This document shows, piece after piece, positions 1 through 4,716 of a stretch of DNA of 5,820 nt (the stretch's first letter is position 1; every line of letters begins with the position of its first letter). Origin of the DNA: Caldifarciminota bacterium (lineage in GTDB: Bacteria > Hydrothermota > E44-bin80). The stretch lies in assembly GCA_023127905.1 (NCBI GenBank), contig JAGMEZ010000480.1, forward strand, positions 1 through 5,820. The letters are read 5' to 3'. The position numbers were made by a program, and so were the translations under genes. The notes beneath the pieces were generated by a model that was not told the DNA's origin, searched no databases, and saw nothing but the letters and a program-made list of their open reading frames with translations.

Positions 1-20
1 CTTAGAATTTTGTAACCCAT
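1..20 (-). CDS. possible 5' end of a further leftward gene (cut by window edge)
   Basis: On the minus strand an ATG at 20-18 opens a frame reading M-G-Y-K-I-L that runs out of the window. It begins one base after the stop codon of the 44-residue ORF, the same spacing as between radC and hflX. A purine-rich AGAAGA lies about four bases upstream but is a poor Shine-Dalgarno match. Six codons cannot identify a product, and the frame may be chance. Confidence 0.2.
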
Positions 21-21
21 A

Positions 22-156
22 TTATCTTCTTACATATTTGTGAAGAAACCTAATGAGAAAAACTACAATTGTAAATAGTAAGACAAGCCACCAAAGAGAT
101 TTACTGTATGGTCTATATGTCTTCTTCTTAAATAATCTCTGGTCAAATTTTACCAT
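22..156 (-). CDS. 44-residue single-helix membrane microprotein, function unknown
   Basis: Minus-strand ATG at 156-154, TAA at 24-22. The protein starts MVKFDQRLFKKKTYRPYSKS, a strongly basic segment, followed by a hydrophobic stretch at about residues 21-38 (LWWLVLLFTIVVFLIRFL) and a basic tail HKYVRR. This is the layout of a single-span inner-membrane protein with a cytoplasmic N terminus. Support for a real gene comes from a TTGACA/TGATACTAA promoter ending about 20 bases upstream, which would give a leader of roughly a dozen bases containing AAAAGG, although that AAAAGG sits very close to the ATG. I do not recognise the family. A chance ORF is possible, but the sharply segmented composition argues for translation. 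Confidence 0.5.
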   Translation of the reverse strand: MVKFDQRLFKKKTYRPYSKSLWWLVLLFTIVVFLIRFLHKYVRR

Positions 157-175
157 TACCTTTTACTAAAATGTA

Positions 176-204
176 TTAGTATCATGTAGTTAATACTTTG
201 TCAA
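176..204 (-). promoter_or_regulatory. promoter for the leftward 44-residue ORF
   Basis: On the minus strand, a perfect -35 TTGACA (204-199) is followed after 17 bases by TACTAA (181-176). That hexamer is preceded by TG-A, an extended -10 reading TGATACTAA. An alternative reading is GATACT after 15 bases. The predicted start is near 169, about a dozen bases before the ATG at 156. The -35 box is consensus and the -10 is weak apart from the TG extension. Confidence 0.55.
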
Positions 205-226
205 GTCCTTTTTCTTTGACTTCCCC

Positions 227-254
227 CAGGCTCCGCACATAATGTTGGAGCCTG
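227..254. repeat. perfect 8-base inverted repeat in the ferredoxin 3' region
   Basis: CAGGCTCC (227-234) and GGAGCCTG (247-254) are exact reverse complements around a 12-base loop, and the arms are GC-rich against an AT-rich background. The element lies about 30 bases past the ferredoxin stop on the minus strand. On that strand the T-rich run precedes the stem and GGGGGAAG follows it, so it is not a classical intrinsic terminator in either direction. It may be a Rho-independent variant, an mRNA 3' stabilising hairpin or a protein site. Confidence 0.55.
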
Positions 255-284
255 AAGGAAAAAAAGATAAAAAATGGTTATATT

Positions 285-491
285 TTATTCTTCTTCTACT
301 TCTTCTAGTATAATTGCCTCTGTAGGGCATGCTTCGGCAACCTCTTCGCAGTCACATAAGTCGCCACAACCATCCGCATTAATAACGTAGGCTTTATCAT
401 CATCTCTCATCTCAAAGACATCCGGACACATTGCCTCGCATACTGCATCTCCGATGCATTTCTCAAGGTCTACTTTAGGAACCAGCTTCAT
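285..491 (-). CDS. monocluster ferredoxin with an Asp cluster ligand
   Basis: A small acidic electron carrier of 68 residues in the cytoplasm. The motif C12-I-G-D15-A-V-C18-E-A-M-C22-P and the distal C55-P (EACPTEAI) match single-cluster ferredoxins such as those of Thermotoga and Pyrococcus. The second ligand position is Asp, as in Pyrococcus furiosus ferredoxin (CIGDAIC), so D15 probably ligates the fourth iron of a [4Fe-4S] cluster that can convert to [3Fe-4S]. C22 and one of C46/C48 could form a disulfide like that of P. furiosus. C42 is a further extra cysteine. The C terminus is very acidic (EEVEEE). I chose the ATG at 491-489 because AGGAGGT (506-500) lies 9 bases before it. The ATG at 497 would be only 3 bases away and adds just Met-Lys. 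The gene has its own promoter, so it is probably monocistronic. The redox partner cannot be told from the neighbours. Confidence 0.93.
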   Translation of the reverse strand: MKLVPKVDLEKCIGDAVCEAMCPDVFEMRDDDKAYVINADGCGDLCDCEEVAEACPTEAIILEEVEEE

Positions 492-499
492 TTTCATCT

Positions 500-506
500 A
501 CCTCCT
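500..506 (-). promoter_or_regulatory. strong Shine-Dalgarno of the ferredoxin gene
   Basis: AGGAGGT, extended upstream to AAAGGAGGT, is a full-length anti-SD match. Its distance favours the ATG at 491 (9 bases) over that at 497 (3 bases). It is the strongest ribosome binding site in the window. Confidence 0.8.
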
Positions 507-543
507 TTCTTCTCTAATATACCTTAAAAATTAAAGTTGGTTT

Positions 544-572
544 ACCATATAAAAAGATTGAAATTTTGTCAA
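544..572 (-). promoter_or_regulatory. ferredoxin promoter
   Basis: On the minus strand, TTGACA (572-567), a 17-base spacer, then TATGGT (549-544), which is 4 of 6 to the -10 consensus. The box is preceded by a T-tract. The predicted start is near 537, giving a leader of about 45 bases that ends in the strong ribosome binding site. It lies between the ferredoxin and the small membrane protein gene, so the ferredoxin can be expressed independently. Confidence 0.65.
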
Positions 573-584
573 GAAAAAAATTCA

Positions 585-609
585 CTATTTTTTATAGAAA
601 ATAAAATAG
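585..609 (-). terminator. weak AT-only hairpin past the small membrane protein gene
   Basis: CTATTTT (585-591) and AAAATAG (603-609) are reverse complements. Read on the minus strand, the hairpin begins 20 bases after the stop codon and is followed by TGAATTTTTTT. The position and the T-run suit a terminator, but the stem has a single G:C pair and such hairpins are common by chance in AT-rich DNA. Confidence 0.25.
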
Positions 610-628
610 ATAATATAATCTTAATTTC

Positions 629-865
629 TTATTTAATTATTATGGAAATAGGAATAAGAATTACATAGCCAAGTACAAGGAGAATAGGAGCTATAGTGAT
701 TGAACCCCTCGAAAGAAATAGGTATCCGACTATAATACTAATTATCCCTGCACTGAACAAAGAATAATTTTTTTTATTAAAGGAAAGTATTTCTTCACGT
801 ATCAGAGTTTTTTTTGCCTGTTTTTTTTGTTCTATTAACTTTTTCTTCTTTTTCTTTTTTCCCAT
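629..865 (-). CDS. Lys-rich small two-helix membrane protein (DUF3098-like)
   Basis: A 78-residue protein starting MGKKKKKKKL, with seven consecutive lysines and a basic cytoplasmic head to about residue 32. Two hydrophobic helices follow, at about 35-52 (SLFSAGIISIIVGYLFLS) and 55-77, separated by a short RGS turn, so both ends are probably cytoplasmic. The pattern KNY...G...GY.LLS.GSI..APILLVLGYV recalls, from memory, the DUF3098 family of FCB-group bacteria. That family assignment is tentative and its function is unknown. The start is the ATG at 865-863 because AAAAGGAG (878-871) sits 5 bases before it. A longer frame from 901 would take its first 12 codons largely from the CACAGAG repeat and has no ribosome binding site. 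The purine-only Lys run could be prone to slippage. Confidence 0.75.
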   Translation of the reverse strand: MGKKKKKKKLIEQKKQAKKTLIREEILSFNKKNYSLFSAGIISIIVGYLFLSRGSITIAPILLVLGYVILIPISIIIK

Positions 866-870
866 CGTTT

Positions 871-878
871 CTCCTTTT
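871..878 (-). promoter_or_regulatory. Shine-Dalgarno that fixes the small membrane protein start
   Basis: AAAAGGAG on the minus strand, 5 bases before the ATG at 865. It rules against the upstream in-frame ATG at 901. Confidence 0.75.
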
Positions 879-886
879 GTTGATTT

Positions 887-992
887 AACCACAGAGGTCA
901 CAGAGTTTTATATTTATTTAATGCAATATATATAGACTGTTTTCAAATACTTCGATAGACTACAGAGAATTATCTCTGTGTTATCTGTGATT
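887..992. repeat. CACAGAG-type palindromic intergenic repeat
   Basis: The left arm (887-905, AACCACAGAGGTCACAGAG) and the right arm (974-992) are reverse complements at 15 of 19 positions, enclosing 68 AT-rich bases. Each arm is itself a 9-base tandem pair: CACAGAGGT/CACAGAGTT on the left, and CACAGATAA/CACAGAGAT read on the minus strand on the right. A nested hairpin ACAGAGA-ATTA-TCTCTGT occupies 962-979. No open frame is conserved across it. It fills the gap between the lipoprotein and the small membrane protein genes and must contain any promoter of the latter. CACAGAG-rich intergenic repeats are, in my recollection, common in draft genomes of uncultivated bacteria. I see no transposase. 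Confidence 0.6.
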
Positions 993-997
993 TTCTT

Positions 998-2710
998 TTA
1001 TTTCAAACGGATGATTTCTCCCCTTTTTATTGTATAAAAAGGCACAGCCCCCTCAAAAACTCCCTGGGGATTTACGACCCCTGAAGCTCCTGCAAAAGGT
1101 TTTATTGCTCGTAGGCTGTTCGTAAGTGCTTTGGTGTCTTTAATCCCAGTGGATAGTGATTTTAAAAGAAGAATACCCGCATCGTAGCCAAGAGCAGATT
1201 CTCTTGATGGGTCTATCTTATAGCGAGAATAATAAAGTTTCCTGAAGTCTTTATATACTTCTGAGTTCTCAAAAACCGCTGAAGGATTACTAGTAAAAAT
1301 TGCTCCTTCTACATAATCCTCCCCTTGTCTTGGAACCTTTTCATCATTCCATCCATCAGCCCCTAAAATTTTTGCATTAATCCTGTAATATTTTAACTGA
1401 GGTGCTATCATCACAGCCTCATTTGGATAACATGGAATATAAATAGCTTTTGGTTTTCTGTCCTTCATAAATATCATCTGGTGTTTGAAATCCGTTGTTC
1501 CTTCAGGATAACTCTGTTTTGCAACTATTTGAGCACCATACCGTATTGCTTCCTCGGCAAATATCTCTGCAAGGCTGTTTCCATACGCATCATCGGGATG
1601 GAGAATTGCAATTTTGTAGTAACCGAGTTTACCAGTTGCATACTTTGCCATCTCTCTTGCTTGTGCTCCAAGTCCAATATTTAACTGGAAGACATAAGGA
1701 CCTATTGAAGTTATGTCTTCTTCGGTTGCTGTTGGAGAGATTATTGGAACTTTTAGAAGGTTCGCAATTCCAGATGCCGCGATCATTGGCATACTCAGGA
1801 TTGGACCAATTATAACAAATACATCTTCTTTTTTTATTAGGTCTATAACCTGTTGGATTGTTACGATTGGGCTTCCCTTTGTATCACGTTCAACAATCTT
1901 TAGGTTACTTCCTTTTAATGCGAGTTCAACCCCCTTTTTTACACGCTTTCCAAAAATACTGTATTGACCTGATAAAGGGGCAAGAAGACCGATGTTTTTA
2001 CCAAGCTTGGTGGGAAATATTTCTCCCTTCAATAAATCTGTTATCTCAAGGGTATATTTATTATTTGGATATAAAGTTTTCATAGTGTTGTGGATCTTTC
2101 TAACATCTTGTTCTTTCCTCCGTTCCAAACCCTTCTTTGCAGTACTGTGTAGCAAAAAGCAACCCAGTGGAGCCTCTTTGTATTTTGTAGCGAGCTTTTT
2201 TAACTCCTCAAAACTCAGTTTTTTTTCAATTATTTTTACCAACCGATCTTCTGATTTTGTCTTGAGTGATGTTTTGATTGGAAGACTTATGATCTTGAAG
2301 TAATTATTTGCTGCTTCGTAATTATCGTTTATTTTTTCAAGTGATTGTGCCTTAATGAACAAGATATCTGGTTCAGCTGGTCTACCTTCGTAAATTTTTT
2401 CTTTTCCACTTGCTGTGGATAGAACTCCTCGGTAGTCCTTCAATCTATATTTTGAGAGAAGAAGAAGCGATAAAGCATCATCTGACTTTTCGGATGTTGG
2501 ATATTTTTCGATAATCTCTTTTAATGTATTTATTGCTTCCGTATACTTAGCCCCTTTATAGAGTTGCCTGGAGTAGTTATAAAGTGAATCAACGGCAGGG
2601 AGTACTTCACCCTTTTCTTCATAAAGAGGGATCTCTTGCCTTTTAATACAGGAAGATAGAAGTACAGAACCCAATACAATAATAAGTAAATACCGTGCTA
2701 ATATTTTCAT
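998..2710 (-). CDS. TPR plus type I periplasmic-binding lipoprotein (LpoA-like architecture)
   Basis: A 570-residue envelope lipoprotein. The N terminus is a lipoprotein signal: basic MKILARY, a hydrophobic core, then the lipobox LSSC with the lipidated Cys at residue 21. Residues about 40-230 are helical repeats of TPR/Sel1 type (YNYSRQLYKGAKYTEAINTL, then DNYEAANNYFKI). Residues about 238-570 form a type I periplasmic-binding fold of the LivJ/LivK kind: IGLLAPLSGQYSIFGKRVKK, VIIGPILS, VPIISPTATEED, ILHPDDAYGNSLAEIF, then GYDAGILLL. This order matches LpoA/LppC, the outer-membrane activator of penicillin-binding protein PBP1A. A ligand-binding protein of a branched-chain amino acid transporter is the alternative, but no permease or ATPase gene is adjacent. 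I chose the ATG at 2710-2708. A longer frame from a GTG at 2764 would place the -35 box inside the gene and bury the signal peptide. No ribosome binding site precedes the ATG, which fits a leaderless transcript. Confidence 0.85.
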   Translation of the reverse strand: MKILARYLLIIVLGSVLLSSCIKRQEIPLYEEKGEVLPAVDSLYNYSRQLYKGAKYTEAINTLKEIIEKYPTSEKSDDALSLLLLSKYRLKDYRGVLSTASGKEKIYEGRPAEPDILFIKAQSLEKINDNYEAANNYFKIISLPIKTSLKTKSEDRLVKIIEKKLSFEELKKLATKYKEAPLGCFLLHSTAKKGLERRKEQDVRKIHNTMKTLYPNNKYTLEITDLLKGEIFPTKLGKNIGLLAPLSGQYSIFGKRVKKGVELALKGSNLKIVERDTKGSPIVTIQQVIDLIKKEDVFVIIGPILSMPMIAASGIANLLKVPIISPTATEEDITSIGPYVFQLNIGLGAQAREMAKYATGKLGYYKIAILHPDDAYGNSLAEIFAEEAIRYGAQIVAKQSYPEGTTDFKHQMIFMKDRKPKAIYIPCYPNEAVMIAPQLKYYRINAKILGADGWNDEKVPRQGEDYVEGAIFTSNPSAVFENSEVYKDFRKLYYSRYKIDPSRESALGYDAGILLLKSLSTGIKDTKALTNSLRAIKPFAGASGVVNPQGVFEGAVPFYTIKRGEIIRLK

Positions 2711-2717
2711 CGACATA

Positions 2718-2746
2718 AAATTATCATAAAAAGAAGTTTCTGTCAA
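2718..2746 (-). promoter_or_regulatory. lipoprotein promoter, predicted leaderless
   Basis: On the minus strand, TTGACA (2746-2741), 14 bases, then TG-A-TAATTT (hexamer 2723-2718, 17-base spacer). GATAAT after 15 bases is the alternative -10. Six to seven bases past the hexamer is 2711-2710, which is the chosen ATG itself. The -35 start to ATG distance is 36 bases, identical to that at radC. The -10 hexamer is a weak match, offset by the consensus -35 and the TG extension. Confidence 0.6.
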
Positions 2747-2783
2747 CAAAAAATAACCTTTCACGTTCCAATATTCGTAATTA

Positions 2784-2810
2784 GAGATTTCTTACTTTTC
2801 GAGAAATCTC
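2784..2810 (-). terminator. hairpin at the kinase stop codon, possible terminator
   Basis: GAGATTTCT (2784-2792) and AGAAATCTC (2802-2810) form a perfect 9-base stem with a 9-base loop. Read on the minus strand it begins inside the TGA stop of the nucleoside kinase. TAATTACG follows, not a T-run, so it is a poor intrinsic terminator. It may instead protect the 3' end or mark a processing site. It lies about 40 bases before the -35 box of the lipoprotein gene, so it plausibly separates the two units. Confidence 0.35.
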
Positions 2811-4452
2811 AGTAGAGGAAACTGCTTCCACCTATGAATTCCCTGAGGATTGAAGTTGGAGGAACCTCAGTTGGTGAAATTTCTAAAAAGAAGGTTAGAA
2901 ATTTCGACAATCTTTCACTTTTACTAAAGTCTTTATGTTCTGGAGTGACACTGTGCAGTAATGGTACTGCGAACCTTTTTAATACAGCAAGTTCATATAC
3001 AAGAGCAGAATTGAATATCACGTCTGCTTCTTCCTGGAATGGAAAGATATTTCTGTCTTCCCCTTTTCCTACATATTTCCATAATCTGAATGTTTCATGA
3101 GCAGAATGTCCTCTGAATAGGCTGTCTCTTACCATCCTTCTCAATATTCTCGTATCCCTCGTGGAGATCCTGTGATCATTATCAATATTGAGTTGTGTGA
3201 GTGCGCTGATATATATCTTTAATTTATTTTTCTTAGGGATTTGATATGTAAGCTCTTCATTTAAGCCATGTATTCCCTCAATTATAAGGATTTGGTTTTT
3301 ATGCATTTTTATCCTTCTGCCAGCCAATCTTTTTCCTGTTGAGAATTCAAAGTGTGGGATTTCAACCTCTTTTTCATTGAGCAGTGAGATAAGGTGCTTA
3401 TTTAATAAATCTACATCAATAGCATTAATTGACTCAAAGTCGTATGACCCATCGGGCAATTTGGGTGTTTCATCTCTTTCAAAAAAATAATTATCAATGG
3501 AGATAGTTATGGGGTTTAGGCAGTTTACCCTTAATTGAATAGCAAGTCTTTTTGAAAATGTGGTTTTTCCTGAAGCTGATGGACCTGCTATGAGAACAAT
3601 CTTTAACTTTGAAACTTTCTGTTTTATCTCATCGGCAATCTGAGCGATTTTCTTCTCATGCAGTGCCTCTGCAATCTTTATTAAATCTGAAATGTCACCT
3701 TTTTCTATCTTTCTATTCAAGGAGACAATATCAGCAATTCCAAGAATTTCTCCCCATGTTTCGTATTCTGTAAAAATAGAAAAGATTTTCTTTTGGTCGG
3801 GAAAAGGAGGTATAGTTTTTCCTCTTACTGGATCGGGGAATCTCAGAACAAAGCCTGGTTTATAGATATGTAAGTCGAAAGCCGCAAGGTATGAAGTGTC
3901 AGGAACGAGCGGAGTAATTGTGAAGTCGATATGGTCACCACACTTATATATATCAATTGTTTTATCTTTTTCATACTTTAATAATTGAACCTTTGTAAAT
4001 TTTTCCTTCTTGATGAAATCTTTCATTACTATCCTTTTACTCTTATTGATTTTTACAAAAGGGACACCATCTTTAATTTTATCCCTCATTGTTTTTTTTA
4101 TTTTTTGTATATCGCCTTCTCTGACAGATTGTCCTTTGCCAAATTTGCAGTAAAAACCATCACCAAAGGAATGTTCTATTATAAGTTTTCTTCCTGGGTA
4201 ACATTCGCTGACTACTGCTGAGAGCAGGAAAGAAAGGCTGTTTTGGTAAATTCTAAACCCTTCTCTATTTTTGATATCAAGGATTTTAACATTGTCACCG
4301 TTTTGAATATGTTGGTTGAGATCGCTGATTCTGTTGTTTATCTTACATGATAAAAATAGTTTATAGCCTTTCTTTCTCAGTTTCAGGATATCGAGGACAG
4401 TCATTCCCTTTTTGAATGTAATAAGTTTACCATTAATGTGACAGTTTCCCAT
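2809..4452 (-). CDS. nucleoside (uridine-type) kinase with TGS and ThrRS-like N-terminal domains
   Basis: A 547-residue cytoplasmic protein. Residues 1-62 look like a TGS/ubiquitin-like fold (FKKGMTVLDILKLRKKGYKL, then NGDNVKILDI). Residues about 66-210 resemble the second N-terminal (editing/SAD) domain of threonyl-tRNA synthetase: GDGFYCKF, the helix DIQKIKKTMRDKIKDGVPFV, then YKCGDHIDFTITPLVP. A helical linker follows. Residues about 283-500 are a uridine kinase/phosphoribulokinase P-loop kinase with Walker A GPSASGKTT (290-298, Lys296), the SIDNYFF segment with Asp320 as likely catalytic base, LIIEGIHGLN (389-398) and an Arg-rich lid near 428-443. Proteins of this arrangement in Thermotoga and clostridia are annotated as nucleoside kinases and phosphorylate a nucleoside with ATP or GTP. 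The substrate cannot be read from sequence. All four editing-site metal ligands of ThrRS are replaced. AGGA (4462-4459) sits 6 bases before the ATG. Confidence 0.88.
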   Translation of the reverse strand: MGNCHINGKLITFKKGMTVLDILKLRKKGYKLFLSCKINNRISDLNQHIQNGDNVKILDIKNREGFRIYQNSLSFLLSAVVSECYPGRKLIIEHSFGDGFYCKFGKGQSVREGDIQKIKKTMRDKIKDGVPFVKINKSKRIVMKDFIKKEKFTKVQLLKYEKDKTIDIYKCGDHIDFTITPLVPDTSYLAAFDLHIYKPGFVLRFPDPVRGKTIPPFPDQKKIFSIFTEYETWGEILGIADIVSLNRKIEKGDISDLIKIAEALHEKKIAQIADEIKQKVSKLKIVLIAGPSASGKTTFSKRLAIQLRVNCLNPITISIDNYFFERDETPKLPDGSYDFESINAIDVDLLNKHLISLLNEKEVEIPHFEFSTGKRLAGRRIKMHKNQILIIEGIHGLNEELTYQIPKKNKLKIYISALTQLNIDNDHRISTRDTRILRRMVRDSLFRGHSAHETFRLWKYVGKGEDRNIFPFQEEADVIFNSALVYELAVLKRFAVPLLHSVTPEHKDFSKSERLSKFLTFFLEISPTEVPPTSILREFIGGSSFLY

Positions 4453-4487
4453 TCTTTATCCTACCGAATGATTAAGTTATTGAGTAT

Positions 4488-4532
4488 TTCGTTTAGATCG
4501 TTTATTTCGTTTGTCTTGTTTGTTTAGTTCGA
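4488..4532. repeat. degenerate 9-base tandem repeat, family WTCGTTTRK
   Basis: Five consecutive 9-base units: TTCGTTTAG, ATCGTTTAT, TTCGTTTGT, CTTGTTTGT and a diverged TTAGTTCGA. The 9 bases before (ATTGAGTAT) match the consensus at 6 of 9 positions and may be a decayed sixth unit. It lies in the leader region of the kinase gene, between its weak candidate promoter and the ATG. It is non-coding in all frames that I can support. Confidence 0.6.
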
Positions 4533-4552
4533 ACTCTCTTTTTCTTCCATTT

Positions 4553-4581
4553 TATTTTGCATAATTTTCTACAAATGTCAA
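4553..4581 (-). promoter_or_regulatory. weak candidate promoter for the nucleoside kinase
   Basis: On the minus strand, a perfect TTGACA (4581-4576) preceded by a T-tract and C, as at the ferredoxin. After 17 bases comes AAAATA (4558-4553), preceded by TG-C. The -10 is poor; a better TAAAAT lies 21 bases from the -35 box, which is too far. If used, the leader would be about 95 bases and would include the 9-base repeat at 4488-4532. Confidence 0.3.
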
Positions 4582-4607
4582 GAAAAAGATTGGAGGAATT
4601 ATACTTT

Positions 4608-4652
4608 GAACCAATAAGACCAACTGGACAAATGTGACCAGTAGGACCAGGT
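4608..4652. repeat. degenerate 9-base tandem repeat, family NGACCARNN
   Basis: Five consecutive 9-base units: GAACCAATA, AGACCAACT, GGACAAATG, TGACCAGTA and GGACCAGGT. A at position 3, C at 4 and A at 6 are invariant. The array lies just upstream of the radC promoter and is unrelated in sequence to the array at 4488-4532, yet has the same unit length and number. ACTGG (4623-4627) and CCAGT (4638-4642) also form a short inverted pair. Confidence 0.6.
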
Positions 4653-4680
4653 GAGTTATTTCTTGTTAAACTTAAACTTC

Positions 4681-4709
4681 TTGACTTTGTTTTGACAATC
4701 TGATATAAG
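4681..4709 (+). promoter_or_regulatory. radC-hflX promoter, predicted leaderless
   Basis: TTGACT (4681-4686), a 17-base spacer, then TATAAG (4704-4709), preceded by TG-A to give an extended -10 TGATATAAG. Both boxes match the consensus at 5 of 6 positions. A start 7-8 bases past the hexamer falls at 4716-4717, the A of the radC ATG, and there is no Shine-Dalgarno sequence. A second TTGACA (4692-4697) lies inside the spacer but has no -10 box at proper distance. Confidence 0.75.
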
Positions 4710-4716
4710 ATGGACT

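Noticed and set aside
866..901. Longer start for the small membrane protein at the ATG 901
   Set aside because: The extra codons come largely from the CACAGAG repeat and lack a ribosome binding site, while AAAAGGAG sits 5 bases before the ATG at 865.
918..946. Minus-strand TTGAAA with CATTAA after 17 bases as promoter of the small membrane protein
   Set aside because: The -10 hexamer is poor and the region is nearly all A and T, so such matches are expected by chance.
1481..2303. Several plus-strand open frames of 67-106 codons inside the lipoprotein gene
   Set aside because: They overlap each other and lie wholly antisense to a well-supported gene. Their translations show no family features and they have no promoters or ribosome binding sites I can defend.
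2711..2764. Longer lipoprotein start at the GTG 2764-2762
   Set aside because: It would put 18 residues ahead of a complete lipoprotein signal peptide, and the best promoter lies inside that extension.
2834..3100. Plus-strand frame of 88 codons antisense to the kinase C terminus
   Set aside because: It is a shadow of the conserved kinase frame with no domain pattern.
3985..4221. Plus-strand frame of 78 codons with hydrophobic, Phe/Tyr-rich translation
   Set aside because: The Phe/Tyr richness is the antisense of Lys/Glu codons in the kinase. There is no ribosome binding site.
4488..4652. CRISPR array or transposon end in the kinase-radC gap
   Set aside because: The repeats are 9 bases long, degenerate and directly tandem with no spacers. 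There is no transposase, target duplication or terminal inverted repeat.
4453..4716. Riboswitch or tRNA in the divergent gap
   Set aside because: I could find no cloverleaf, no conserved riboswitch core and no terminator/antiterminator pair by eye.
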